64,000 nt of DNA from Streptosporangium pseudovulgare (GCF_014648055.1 NZ_BMQJ01000002.1:496001-560000), one strand, 5' to 3'; positions 17,741 to 26,137 are shown, counted from the stretch's first letter. The notes: generated by a model not told the origin, from the sequence alone. A program made the numbers and translations.

Positions 17741-19296
17741 TCGAGGTCCGGGTACCGAAGCTGAACAACAACGACGCCGCCTACCTGCTGGTGGAGTGGA
17801 CCGCCGAGGACGGCCAGGCCGTGCGGGGCGGCGACCCGCTGGTGGTGCTGGAGACGTCCAAGGCGGCCGAGGAGCTGACCGCCGAGGCGGACGGCACGCT
17901 GCTGCGCCTCCTGGCCGAGGGCGCCGAGTGCGCGCCCGGCCAGGTGATCGCCCGGCTGCTCGGCGAGGGAGAGGAGCCGGGAGGCCCGGCCGGAGCGGGG
18001 TCCTCCGGCCGGGCACTCCCCCCGGCGGATCCCGCCGGGGCCGGACACCCGGAGGCGGCGGGGGCCGACGGCGTCCACTCGGACGGCTCCGGCGGCTCCG
18101 GCGGTCCCGGCGGCTCGATGGCGGACGGCAGCCGCGCGGACGGTCCCGGCGGCCCCGGCGGCCCCGGTGGCTCGGTGACGGACGGCAGCCGCGCGGACGG
18201 TCCCGGCGGCCCCGGCGGCCCCGGTGGCTCGGTGACGGACGGCAGCCGCGCGGACGGCGTCGACGGCTCGCGGGCCCCGGAGGGGATCGTCATCACCGAG
18301 CCCGCCCGGCGGTTCATGGCGGAGCACGGCATCTCCGCCGGGCGGGTGCTGGCCCTGGGCAGGAAGCTGGTCCGGCGGGCCGACCTGGAGCCCCTCGTCG
18401 CGCCGGGCATCGTGCCCGCCTCCGCCGCGTCCGCTCCCGGACCGGAGGGAACCGGGCAGACCGGAGCCGGGCAGGACGAGGCCGGGCAGACCGGAGCCGG
18501 GCACGACGGGGCCGGGCCGGACGCCGCCGGGCAGACCGGGGCCGGGCACGACGAGGCCGGGCTGATCGGGCTCTCGCGGAACCAGCGGCGGATCGCCGAG
18601 GTCGTCGAGCGGTCGCACCGGGAGATCCCCGCGGCGTTCACCGCGGTGCGGGTCGACGTGACGGAGGCGCTGGTCCACGCCCGCCGGGAGACCCGGCGGG
18701 TGCGCGCCCTCGTCGGGCTGCCCGAGCTGCTCGTCGGGGCGACCGGCCGGCTGCTCGACCGTTTCCCCCTCTTCTTCGCCGCACCCGTCGACGGTCGCCG
18801 CGCCCGCCCGGCCTCCTCCGCCCATGTCGGCGTGACCGTGGACGTCGGCGGGGGGATGTTCGTCCCGGTGGTGCGGGACGCGGGGCGGCGTCCGCTCGGT
18901 GAGATCGCCCGCGACCTCACCCGGTTCCGCGAGACCGCGCTGAACGGCGCGTTCCGCGAGCGGGACCTCTCCGGCGGCAACATCACGGTCACCCTGCACA
19001 CCGACGCCGCCGTCGTGGCGGCCACGCCCATCGTGTTCCCCGGCCAGATCTGCGCGCTGTCGCTCACCGCGCCGCGCCCGGAGGTGGTGGCGGAGCGCGG
19101 CGGGGGCTTCGCCGTACGGAAGGTGATCACCCTGGGGCTGGCCTACGACCACCGGTTCGTCAACGGCCGCGGTTCGGCCGAGTTCCTCGGCGCCCTCCGG
19201 GCCGCCCTGGAAACCCCGGAACCCCCGAATACCACAGAGACCACAGAGACCCCCGGGACCACAGAGACCATGGAGGACGACGGCCCGGCCGCGTGA
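17737..19296 (+). CDS. 2-oxoacid dehydrogenase E2 (lipoyl acyltransferase)
   Basis: A 519-aa protein. TTG 17737-17739 overlaps the E1beta stop and has GGAGG at 17725-17729. N-terminal lipoyl domain (residues 1-75) with lipoylatable Lys42 in ETSKAAEEL; a long Gly/Pro/Asp linker with 57-bp DNA repeats; an E1/E3-binding domain (ITEPARRFMAEHGIS); a second Gly/Gln/Asp linker; and the catalytic domain ending AYDHRFVNGRGS, the DHRxxxG active site with Asn at the usual Asp. It would transfer the acyl group from E1 to CoA, or possibly to a carrier protein of the adjacent NRPS. No E3 gene follows, so E3 would come from elsewhere, or E2 may hand its acyl group directly to the assembly line. Confidence 0.9.
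   Translation: MIEVRVPKLNNNDAAYLLVEWTAEDGQAVRGGDPLVVLETSKAAEELTAEADGTLLRLLAEGAECAPGQVIARLLGEGEEPGGPAGAGSSGRALPPADPAGAGHPEAAGADGVHSDGSGGSGGPGGSMADGSRADGPGGPGGPGGSVTDGSRADGPGGPGGPGGSVTDGSRADGVDGSRAPEGIVITEPARRFMAEHGISAGRVLALGRKLVRRADLEPLVAPGIVPASAASAPGPEGTGQTGAGQDEAGQTGAGHDGAGPDAAGQTGAGHDEAGLIGLSRNQRRIAEVVERSHREIPAAFTAVRVDVTEALVHARRETRRVRALVGLPELLVGATGRLLDRFPLFFAAPVDGRRARPASSAHVGVTVDVGGGMFVPVVRDAGRRPLGEIARDLTRFRETALNGAFRERDLSGGNITVTLHTDAAVVAATPIVFPGQICALSLTAPRPEVVAERGGGFAVRKVITLGLAYDHRFVNGRGSAEFLGALRAALETPEPPNTTETTETPGTTETMEDDGPAA
18070..18258. repeat. 57-bp in-frame tandem repeat in the E2 linker
   Basis: Two near-identical 57-bp copies (18124-18180, 18181-18237) plus partial copies on both sides encode a 19-residue Gly/Pro/Ser/Asp unit. 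A second imperfect repeat (AGQTGAGHDEAG-type) lies at about 18445-18560. Both fall in interdomain linkers, where length variation is tolerated. Confidence 0.85.
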
Positions 19297-19395
19297 CCGG
19301 CACACCGGCCTCACGTTCCGCCGCCCCGAACCCCGGTCCCACCTCCGCGACGGCCCGCGCCACCGCGTGACCGGAAGAGCACAACGGGAGAACTA

Positions 19396-19411
19396 TAAGT
19401 AAAGTTTCTTA
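19396..19411. promoter_or_regulatory. Palindrome upstream of the chitinase promoter
   Basis: TAAGTAAAGTTTCTTA is an imperfect 16-bp dyad (12 of 16 positions symmetrical) ending 10 bases before the chitinase -35 box. AT-rich palindromes of the GAAA-N-TTTC kind occur upstream of chitinase and chitosanase genes of actinomycetes and are bound by ROK-type or other sugar regulators. The link to a particular regulator is not established here. Confidence 0.5.
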
Positions 19412-19421
19412 AAAGAGAGCA

Positions 19422-19450
19422 TTGACGGCGCAGGTCGGAAAGCATAACTT
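19422..19450 (+). promoter_or_regulatory. Predicted chitinase promoter
   Basis: TTGACG (19422-19427), a 17-base spacer and TAACTT (19445-19450) form a sigma70-type promoter 65 bases before the chitinase ATG. A short dyad (CGGAA...TTCCG) brackets the -10 region. Confidence 0.6.
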
Positions 19451-19515
19451 CCGGTCAATGACCCGTGGGGGGCGGGATCGCAGCGTACGTCCTCACCCCG
19501 GAGGTGACTCTCCCG

Positions 19516-22083
19516 ATGTCCTCACGCCTGCGTACCGGCCTCGCCGCGGCCGGCGCGTCACTCGCACTGATCGCCTGCGCGCTGGCCGGCACGGCCGGCG
19601 CCGCCGCCGACGACGAGGCCTGCCGCCCGGACGGCCTCTACACCACCCCCGGCCTCGCCGTCCCCTTCTGCCAGGTCTACGACGAGGCGGGCCGGGAGAA
19701 GATGGGCGCCGACCATCCCCGCCGGGTCATCGGCTACTTCACCGGCTGGCGGACCGGCAAGAACGGCCAGCCCGCCTACCTCGCCAAGAACATCCCCTGG
19801 GGCAAGGTCACCCACATCAACTACGCCTTCGCGCACGTCGGCCCGGACAACAAGATCTCGGTCGGCGCCGACGGACCGGACAACGCGGCCACCGGCATGG
19901 AGTGGCCCGGCATCGACACGCCCGATCCCGGCCTGCCGTACAAGGGGCACTTCAACCTGCTGAACAAGTACAAGAAGGCCCACCCGGAGGCCAAGACGCT
20001 GATCAGCGTCGGCGGCTGGGCGGAGAGCGGCGGCTACATCGACGACGGCGGCACCCGACGGGCCTCCGGCGGCTTCTACACCATGACCACCAACGCCGAC
20101 GGATCCGCCAACACCGCCGGCATCGACGCCTTCGCCGACTCGGCGGTGGCGTTCGTCAGGAAGTACGGCTTCAACGGCGTGGACATCGACTACGAGTACC
20201 CCACGTCGATGAAGGACGCGGGCCACCCGCTGGACTGGCAGATCGCCAACGCCCGCCGGCCGACGCTGATGCGGAACTACGCGCAGCTGATGAAGACCCT
20301 GCGCGACAGGCTCAACGCCGCCGCGGTCGCCGACGGCAGGTACTACATGCTGACCGTCGCCGCCCCGTCGTCCGGCTACCTGTTGCGCGGCATGGACACC
20401 TTCCAGGTCACCCAGTACCTGGACTACGTCAACATCATGTCCTACGACCTGCACGGCGCGTGGAACGAGTTCGTCGGCCCCAACGCCGCCCTCTACGACG
20501 ACGGCAAGGACGCCGAGCTGGCCAAGTGGGGCGTCTACACCGCCGCCCAGTACGGCGGGATCGGCTACCTCAACACCGACTGGGCCTACCACTACTTCCG
20601 CGGAGCCGTGCAGGCCGGCCGGATCAACATCGGCGTGCCGTACTACACCCGCGGCTGGCGCAACGTCACCGGCGGCACCAACGGCCTGTGGGGCGTCTCC
20701 AAGAGCACCAGCGGATGTCCGACCGGCCTGACCACCTGCGGCGACGGCGCCCGCGGCATCGACAACCTCTGGCACGACGAGGAGAACGGCGCCGAGGTCG
20801 GCGGGGGCGGCAACCCGCTCTGGCACGCCAGGAACCTCGCCGAGGGCCGCGCCGGGTCGTACGGCCCCGCCTACGGCCTCGACCCGGCCGACCCCGAGGA
20901 CCGGCTGACCGGGACCTACACCCGCCAGTACGACTCCACCATGGTCGCGCCGTGGCTGTGGAACGCCGACAAGAAGGTCTTCCTGTCCACCGAGGACGAG
21001 CAGTCCATCGCCGCCAAGGCCGCCTACGTCAGGGACAAGGGCATCGGCGGCGTGATGATCTGGGAGCTGGCCGGCGACTACGCGTGGGACTCGGCGAAGA
21101 GCGAGTGGTTCATGGGCGACACGCTCACCACGAAGCTGTACGACACGCTCAGGACCGCCGCGCCGTACGGCGCCACCCGCGCCAAGGTGAACGTGCCCGC
21201 CGAGAAGCTCGACGTGCAGGTGGAGATCGGCGGGTTCCCGGTCGGCGACAGCAACTACCCGATCACCGGCAAGCTGAAGATCACCAACAGGTCGACGACG
21301 ACCATCCCCGGCGGCGCCGAGTTCCAGTGGGACTACGCCAGCTCCGCCCCCGGAACCGCCAGGGACCAGTCCGGCTACGGCCTCACCGTGATCAGCAGCG
21401 AGCACACCGCGAACAACAACGTCGGCGGCCTGAAGGGCGACTTCAACCGCGTCTCGTTCAAGCTGCGGGCCTCCGAACCGCTCGCCCCCGGCGCGTCGGT
21501 CACCATCGACTACGTCTACTACCTGCCCGCCCCGACCCCGGCGAACTTCACGGTGAGCTTCGGCGGCAGGACCTACGGCCTGACCGCCGACCACGCCCGC
21601 GGCGGCGTGGTCGTCAACCCGACGCCGACCCCGACCGGCCCGACCGGCGGCACCGGCGACTGCACCGCTCCCGCGTGGTCGGCCACCCAGGTCTACACCG
21701 GCGGAGCCAGGGTGTCCCACCGGGGCAGGCAGTGGGAGGCCAGGTGGTGGACCCAGAACAACGAGCCGGGCACCGGCGACACCTGGAAGGACCTGGGTTC
21801 CTGCTCCGGCGCCACCCCCACCGCCACCCCGACGGCGACCCCGACCGCCACCCCGACGATGACCCCGACCGTGACCCCGACCGTGACCCCCACGGCGACC
21901 CCCACGGCGACTCCGACGGCGACCCCGACCGGCGCCTACCCGGCGTGGAAGGCCGGCACGGCCTACACGGCCGGCGTCCGGGTCACCCACGCGGGCGTCG
22001 GCTACGAGTGCCGTCAGGCGCACACCGCCGTGGCGGGCTGGGAACCGCCGAACGTCCCCGCCCTCTGGCTGCGGCTCCCCTGA
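19516..22083 (+). CDS. Secreted GH18 chitinase with two chitin-binding modules
   Basis: An 855-aa exported enzyme. ATG 19516-19518 is preceded by GGAGGTGA. A signal peptide covers about residues 1-31 (ends AGTAGAAA). The GH18 barrel contains LISVGGWAESGGY and the catalytic strand FNGVDIDYEYP with acid/base Glu near residue 227; the family motif DGxDxDxE reads NGVDIDYE, so the first Asp is Asn. After the barrel come an Ig-like/CBM-like domain (about 555-700), a CBM5/12 module with the signature YTGGARVSHRGRQWEARWWT, a Thr-Pro-rich linker, and a second CBM5/12-like module (AYPAWKAGTAYTAGVRV) at the C terminus. It should hydrolyse chitin outside the cell. It has its own promoter and is not part of the upstream dehydrogenase operon. 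Confidence 0.95.
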   Translation: MSSRLRTGLAAAGASLALIACALAGTAGAAADDEACRPDGLYTTPGLAVPFCQVYDEAGREKMGADHPRRVIGYFTGWRTGKNGQPAYLAKNIPWGKVTHINYAFAHVGPDNKISVGADGPDNAATGMEWPGIDTPDPGLPYKGHFNLLNKYKKAHPEAKTLISVGGWAESGGYIDDGGTRRASGGFYTMTTNADGSANTAGIDAFADSAVAFVRKYGFNGVDIDYEYPTSMKDAGHPLDWQIANARRPTLMRNYAQLMKTLRDRLNAAAVADGRYYMLTVAAPSSGYLLRGMDTFQVTQYLDYVNIMSYDLHGAWNEFVGPNAALYDDGKDAELAKWGVYTAAQYGGIGYLNTDWAYHYFRGAVQAGRINIGVPYYTRGWRNVTGGTNGLWGVSKSTSGCPTGLTTCGDGARGIDNLWHDEENGAEVGGGGNPLWHARNLAEGRAGSYGPAYGLDPADPEDRLTGTYTRQYDSTMVAPWLWNADKKVFLSTEDEQSIAAKAAYVRDKGIGGVMIWELAGDYAWDSAKSEWFMGDTLTTKLYDTLRTAAPYGATRAKVNVPAEKLDVQVEIGGFPVGDSNYPITGKLKITNRSTTTIPGGAEFQWDYASSAPGTARDQSGYGLTVISSEHTANNNVGGLKGDFNRVSFKLRASEPLAPGASVTIDYVYYLPAPTPANFTVSFGGRTYGLTADHARGGVVVNPTPTPTGPTGGTGDCTAPAWSATQVYTGGARVSHRGRQWEARWWTQNNEPGTGDTWKDLGSCSGATPTATPTATPTATPTMTPTVTPTVTPTATPTATPTATPTGAYPAWKAGTAYTAGVRVTHAGVGYECRQAHTAVAGWEPPNVPALWLRLP
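21817..21930. repeat. Thr-Pro linker repeat in chitinase
   Basis: The hexanucleotide-based pattern ACCCCGACGGCG and variants is repeated about ten times, encoding the (ATPT)n/(VTPT)n linker between the two chitin-binding modules. Such linkers are flexible and often O-glycosylated. Confidence 0.85.
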
Positions 22084-22172
22084 GGCCCGTCCGGCGGTCC
22101 GGAGTGGCGGGGTCAGAGCATGACGGACGCCGAGGCGAGGTAGCGGCCGGCGACCTCGTGTGAGGATCGGAA

Positions 22173-22220
22173 GACCGCTGCCGTGCCGGTGACGTGAGCG
22201 TCACCGGCACGGCAGCGGTC
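22173..22220. terminator. Perfect 22-bp hairpin downstream of chitinase
   Basis: Two perfectly complementary 22-base arms (22173-22194 and 22199-22220) are separated by the tetraloop TGAG. No T-tract follows, but long perfect stems of this kind act as terminators in actinomycetes. It starts 90 bases after the chitinase stop and also lies at the 3' side of the decayed kinase fragment, so it may end transcription from both sides. Confidence 0.75.
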
Positions 22221-22243
22221 GTTCGGCGGGTGGTCTCCTCCGT

Positions 22244-22441
22244 TCGGCGCAGGTCGGACAGGCGGGTGCCGATCAGCCTGAGGCGGTCGCCGCCGGCGTC
22301 GAGGGCCCCGGTCACCGCGCCCATGACCGCCGGCGGCGTGCGCGGTCCGTGGGATACGTCGGCGGCGAACCGGCGCGCCCGTGCCTCCATGGCGCGCAAC
22401 ACGGCGGCGTCGGCCTGGAGTGTGGCCGCCATCGTGTCGGA
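22244..22441 (-). pseudogene. Remnant of a sensor histidine kinase (HAMP end and H-box)
   Basis: In a minus-strand frame the stretch SDTMAATLQADAAVLRAMEA leads into RRFAADVSHGPRTPPAVM, clearly derived from the kinase consensus RRFVADVSHELRTPLAAM: the phosphoacceptor His is at 22349-22351, but the following EL is GP and the TPL is TPP. Homology fades by about 22244, with no ATP-binding (N/G-box) domain and no membrane segments. It is a decayed fragment. It shows that a two-component gene once lay between the chitinase and copper genes. No other gene is seen in the 460 bases between chitinase and copC. Confidence 0.6.
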
Positions 22442-22546
22442 GGTCCGGCCGGGGACGAACGGCCACGGGCCGCTCGGTTCCCCGGGCGAGGGCCGGTGAT
22501 GGGACCATGGCGGGGTCATGCAGAACCCAACGGAAGGTCACGACCG

Positions 22547-23170
22547 GTGAGGCGGCTACTCACGGTCCTGCTGCTCGCATGCTCCGCGCTGCTCGGCGTG
22601 GTCGCCCCCGCGCAGGCCCACAACATCCTGATCGGCAGCGATCCGAAGGACGGCGCCCGGCTCTCCGCCGGGCCCGAGCGGATCACACTGACGTTCGACC
22701 AGTCGGCACGGCAGGGCTTCGCCCAGATCAGCGTGACCGGGCCCGACGGCACCCGCTGGGAGGACGGCGCGACGACCGTGAACGGCCCGAAGGTCGGCGT
22801 GGCCCTCAAGCCGCTGGGCCCGGCCGGTGAGTACGCCGTGGGCTATCGCATCCTGTCCTCCGACGGCCACCCGATATCCGGGAAGATCACCTTCACCCTG
22901 ACCGCCGCCGGGCCGGGCGCCGCCGCCTCACCGCAGGCGGTCTCCTCCGCGTCCCCCGCTTCCCCCGGGGCCGCGGACTCCGGGGCCTCCCCCGCGTCCC
23001 AGGGCTCCGCCACGCTCGGCTCACCCGAACTGAGCGCCCAGGCCGCCGAGGCCGCGCAGAACGGCGGCGCCGGGATGGCGGTGCTGTGGATCGGCGCGGC
23101 GCTCGTCCTGCTGGGCGGGGCCACCGTGGTGGCGATGCGCCGTGCCGGCGGGCGGGAGGCGCAGCGATGA
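22547..23170 (+). CDS. copC: CopC-type copper-binding protein, membrane anchored
   Basis: A 207-aa exported protein. GTG 22547-22549 is chosen because it begins the signal peptide VRRLLTVLLLACSALLG and has GGAAGG upstream. Cleavage after AQA would leave His as residue 1 of the mature protein (HNILIGSDP), the hallmark copper ligand of CopC; a second ligand region is SSDGHPISG. The fold covers about 95 residues, followed by an Ala/Ser/Pro-rich linker and a C-terminal transmembrane helix (VLWIGAALVLLGGATVVAM) and basic tail. ATGA overlap with copD means the two are co-translated; together they bind and import or handle copper at the membrane. Confidence 0.93.
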   Translation: MRRLLTVLLLACSALLGVVAPAQAHNILIGSDPKDGARLSAGPERITLTFDQSARQGFAQISVTGPDGTRWEDGATTVNGPKVGVALKPLGPAGEYAVGYRILSSDGHPISGKITFTLTAAGPGAAASPQAVSSASPASPGAADSGASPASQGSATLGSPELSAQAAEAAQNGGAGMAVLWIGAALVLLGGATVVAMRRAGGREAQR

Positions 23171-24333
23171 CCGCGTCCTCGGAGACCGCGGGACCCGCGG
23201 CGACCTCCGGCGCCGGGAGGTCCGAAGAGGCCGGCACGGCCCGGAAGCCGGAGAACGCCGGGGAGACCGGCCAGGCCGTGGAGACCGTGGAGGCTGCGGA
23301 GATCCCGGAGACCGGGGGGCGCGCCCCGCGGGCGCGCACGGCCCTGCGGCTGGTCACCGGCGGGTTCGTGTCGGGAGCCGTGCTCGCCGTGCTCGCCGCG
23401 ACGACACTGACCGCCGAGGAGGCCGTACCCGGCATCCCGCTGCCCGGACCGCTCGTGGAGTACGGCCTGCCGGTGCTGCGGGTGCTGCTGGACCTGGCGG
23501 CCGTGGCGGTGGTCGGGCTGAGCGTGCTGCCCCGGCTGCTCGGCTTCGACGACGAGGAGCGGACCGAGCCGGTGCTGCGCCGCGCCCGGCCGGCCGCGGT
23601 GACGTTCGCCTGGGCGTGGGCGGTGCTGGCGCTGGCCGTCATCGTCTTCCAGACCGCCCAGCTCAACCCGGGGACCGTCCCCACCCCGCAGATGATCGCC
23701 GAGTACGTCAACGACGTCGGCGCGGGCCAGGGGATGCTGTTCAGCGCCGCCTGCGCGCTCGCCTACGCCGGGATAGGGCTGCTGGCCGTGCGGTTCGGCG
23801 AGAAGGTCCCCGCCGAGCTGCGGATCGTGATCGCCTTCTTCGGGCTGCTGCCGATCCCGGTCACCGGCCACGCCGTCGACTCGGTCTGGCACGACCCCAT
23901 CATGATCTCGATGGAGCTGCACGTGATGGGGTCGGCCGCGTGGACCGGCGGGCTGGTCGCCGTCATCGCGCTGGTCGCCGCCGACCGCGAGCTGCTGGCC
24001 CGGACCCTGCCGAAGTTCTCCAGGCTGGCCACCCTGGCGCTGATCCTGGTGACCGTCTCCGGCCTGGTGAACGGCCTGGCCTCGATGGCGCTGACCCGCG
24101 GCGTCCAACTGCCGGACGCGATTCTCACCAGCGACTACGGCCTGCTGGTGGTGGCCAAGACGGTGTGCGTGGCGCTGCTGATCCCGTTCGCCGCCCACAT
24201 CAGGTTCCGTCTGCTGCCGCGGGTCGCCGCGCGGCAGCGTACGGCGGTCGTCGCCTGGGCGGCGGCCGAGATCACCGTGATGGGCCTGGCCTACGGCGCC
24301 GCGGTGGCGCTGACCACGGCCTCCATGTCCTAG
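23167..24333 (+). CDS. copD: CopD family copper transport membrane protein
   Basis: A 388-aa polytopic protein. ATG 23167-23169 overlaps the copC stop. An 80-residue cytoplasmic acidic/Ala-rich N terminus precedes about eight membrane helices. The segment ITGHAVDS/WHDPIMISMELHVMGSAAWTGGLV carries the conserved His residues and HxxxxxxWxGG motif of CopD. Function is inferred from the family and from pairing with copC: copper uptake or delivery across the cytoplasmic membrane. Its last 4 bases overlap the 3' end of the convergent membrane-protein gene. Confidence 0.9.
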   Translation: MTASSETAGPAATSGAGRSEEAGTARKPENAGETGQAVETVEAAEIPETGGRAPRARTALRLVTGGFVSGAVLAVLAATTLTAEEAVPGIPLPGPLVEYGLPVLRVLLDLAAVAVVGLSVLPRLLGFDDEERTEPVLRRARPAAVTFAWAWAVLALAVIVFQTAQLNPGTVPTPQMIAEYVNDVGAGQGMLFSAACALAYAGIGLLAVRFGEKVPAELRIVIAFFGLLPIPVTGHAVDSVWHDPIMISMELHVMGSAAWTGGLVAVIALVAADRELLARTLPKFSRLATLALILVTVSGLVNGLASMALTRGVQLPDAILTSDYGLLVVAKTVCVALLIPFAAHIRFRLLPRVAARQRTAVVAWAAAEITVMGLAYGAAVALTTASMS

Positions 24334-25499
24334 GCGACCTGCGGCCGGCGGCGCCGCGCGAACCACTCGACGCCCAGCCACAGGGCGGCGAGCAGGACGC
24401 CGCCGGCCAGCATGGTCGTCGGCGGCACCAGGGGCGGGGAGGTGAACAGCGCGTTCTGCACCCGCAGCGCCTGGTCGAGCACGACGGTGACGCCGAGCGC
24501 GCCGACCACCGCCCGGACCACGGGGATGGGGATGAGGAACGCCAGGTCGACGGCGACCGCCCCGGCGATCAGGAAGACCGGCACCGCCGAGTGGGGGAAG
24601 CCGGCGACCGCGAGCAGCGGCCAGATCAGGGTGCGGTAGGCGACGTAGGCGGCGGCCACCGAGGTCGCGGCGAACATCCGGCCGATCATCGCGCGGGCGA
24701 CGATGAGCACGATCATGGCGGCGGCCGCCGCGTAGAGCGGGTACACCGCGTCGGGCACGGGCAGCGTGAAGTTGGCCATCATCACCCGGTCCACCGGCCG
24801 GCCCATCTGGTCGGCGGCGAACTGCAGCAGGATGGGCTCGGCCTCCGGCTTGCCGCGGTCCCAGGCGGCCAGGCCGAACACGCCGTACTCCTGGTGCTGC
24901 GCCGGGAACCAGACGTTCTCGAAGAGGAAGACGAACAGCGCGCCGAGGACGGCCGTCCGGGTCCGTCCGGCGGGAGCTCCCATGTACCAGCCGCGGATCA
25001 CACCGCAGATCATGAAGAGCGTGCCGATGTAGAGCAGCATGTGCGACGGGCTCCACGACGTGATGTCGAGCCCGTTGACGCGGTGGTTGATCAGGTCGAG
25101 GGGCACCGCGAGCAGGAAGACGCCGGTGCCCCAGCCGATGAGGCGCTGGGCCAGGCGGTCCACACCGTAACCGGTGTAGAGGTGGACGACCGTCAGCGCG
25201 AGGGCGACGGCCGTGCCGACGCTGTTCAGCAGGTGCGGCGGCGCCAGGTCGTCGCGGAGCCACTTGAAGTGCCAGGAGACGTCCCAGGAAGCGCCGAGGA
25301 CCTTGAAGGCGAACGCCACCAGCCACCCGGTGTACAGGACCCTGAACAGGTCTTCCGGGGTCTCGCGACCCGCCGGCCCCCGGGTCCACAGGGGCAGCGC
25401 CCACTCCACGATCGGAGTGGCTCTTCGTTTGAGGCTCTGGACTGACTTCACGCGTCGAAATGATGCCCGTGCCCGCCCTGGCTCCGCAATCGGGGACAT
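24330..25499 (-). CDS. Polytopic membrane protein of unknown function
   Basis: A 389-aa protein with about nine or ten predicted hydrophobic helices (for example VLYTGWLVAFAFKVLG, AVLGALFVFLFENVWF, FLIAGAVAVDLAFLI). Conserved-looking motifs include DVSWHFKWLRDD, HLYTGYGVD and NVWFPAQHQEYGVF, with several membrane-facing His residues (WHF, HML, QHQE), suggestive of metal or heme handling but not diagnostic. It converges on copD with a 4-base overlap of stops, and homologues may be linked to copper loci; I do not recognise a named family. The start is uncertain: ATG 25497-25499 lacks a well-placed ribosome binding site, and GTG near 25450 is an alternative. Confidence 0.8.
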   Translation of the reverse strand: MSPIAEPGRARASFRRVKSVQSLKRRATPIVEWALPLWTRGPAGRETPEDLFRVLYTGWLVAFAFKVLGASWDVSWHFKWLRDDLAPPHLLNSVGTAVALALTVVHLYTGYGVDRLAQRLIGWGTGVFLLAVPLDLINHRVNGLDITSWSPSHMLLYIGTLFMICGVIRGWYMGAPAGRTRTAVLGALFVFLFENVWFPAQHQEYGVFGLAAWDRGKPEAEPILLQFAADQMGRPVDRVMMANFTLPVPDAVYPLYAAAAAMIVLIVARAMIGRMFAATSVAAAYVAYRTLIWPLLAVAGFPHSAVPVFLIAGAVAVDLAFLIPIPVVRAVVGALGVTVVLDQALRVQNALFTSPPLVPPTTMLAGGVLLAALWLGVEWFARRRRPQVA

Positions 25500-25578
25500 C
25501 CCTTAGCTTGTCGTTCAACGTCCGATCTTCACAGGGAACCGGCGGCCGGACAGGGCGGAAGCGGGTTCGGCGGGCGCG

Positions 25579-26052
25579 CTACGGCGGCCCGGTCAGGCGC
25601 AGACGGGTGCGGGACGGAGCCGACGGCGGCAGCGCGGCGACGATGTCGGCGAGCGAGGTCGCGGCGAGGCTGCGCCGCCAGGCCCGGTGGGCTTCGGCCA
25701 TCTTCTCGGCGAGGATGCAGGGGGTCCGGCATTCTTCAGCGGGCAGTGCCCCCCGTCCCTGCTGACGGATCTCGCGGCACTCGTACGGCGAGGAAGCGCC
25801 GTCGACCGCCTCGACGAGCTGCAGAAGCGTGATCTCGGAAGTGGGCCGGGCCAGCCGGAACCCACCGCGCGGGCCGGTCGTCGCGGACAGTACGCCGGCC
25901 TTGACCAGCGCCTGCAGTTGCTTGGCGAGATAGGCCGCGGGCAGGTCGAAGTACTGGGCGAGCTGTGCCGCCGACGCGGTGTCCCCCGGCTTGAGCTGCG
26001 CCAGCGACGCGGCGCAGTGCAACAGCCATTCCGTGCTCACGGGCAGCTTCAT
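25579..26052 (-). CDS. rsrR: Rrf2-family [2Fe-2S] redox regulator, RsrR-like
   Basis: A 157-aa winged-helix regulator with the Rrf2 features LAQYFDLPAAYLAKQLQAL (recognition helix) and GPRGGFRLARP (wing). It carries Glu8 and His12 at the N terminus and Cys92, Cys108 and Cys112; in Streptomyces RsrR the [2Fe-2S] cluster is held by an N-terminal Glu/His pair from one subunit and two Cys from the other, so the match is specific rather than NsrR-like (three Cys). It is divergent from an NmrA-like NAD(P)-binding gene, the same arrangement as in Streptomyces venezuelae. It probably represses that gene and itself in response to redox state. Confidence 0.85.
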   Translation of the reverse strand: MKLPVSTEWLLHCAASLAQLKPGDTASAAQLAQYFDLPAAYLAKQLQALVKAGVLSATTGPRGGFRLARPTSEITLLQLVEAVDGASSPYECREIRQQGRGALPAEECRTPCILAEKMAEAHRAWRRSLAATSLADIVAALPPSAPSRTRLRLTGPP

Positions 26053-26137
26053 GACCCCGATCCTATCGGAGACATTGCGGATCTATTTAGTCCGAGATAA
26101 TATCCGGCGGCAACGGAGAGACAGAGGAGAGATCACC
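26053..26137. promoter_or_regulatory. Divergent rsrR/nmrA-like control region
   Basis: An 85-base AT-richer region between the two divergent starts. GATAAT/TAATAT at 26096-26103 could be the -10 for the plus-strand gene; TCGGA/TCCGA half-sites on either side of the centre (about 26066 and 26091) form a loose dyad suitable for a dimeric Rrf2 protein. A ribosome binding site AGAGGAGAG (26123-26131) precedes the plus-strand ATG. Confidence 0.45.

Noticed and set aside
19100..19190. E2 active site DHRxxNG as an inactive enzyme
   Set aside because: Asn instead of Asp before the Gly occurs in other working E2 proteins; the catalytic His is present.
19558..22023. 821-codon frame opposite the chitinase
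   Set aside because: An antisense shadow produced by third-position GC; the chitinase strand has signal peptide, GH18 and CBM motifs.
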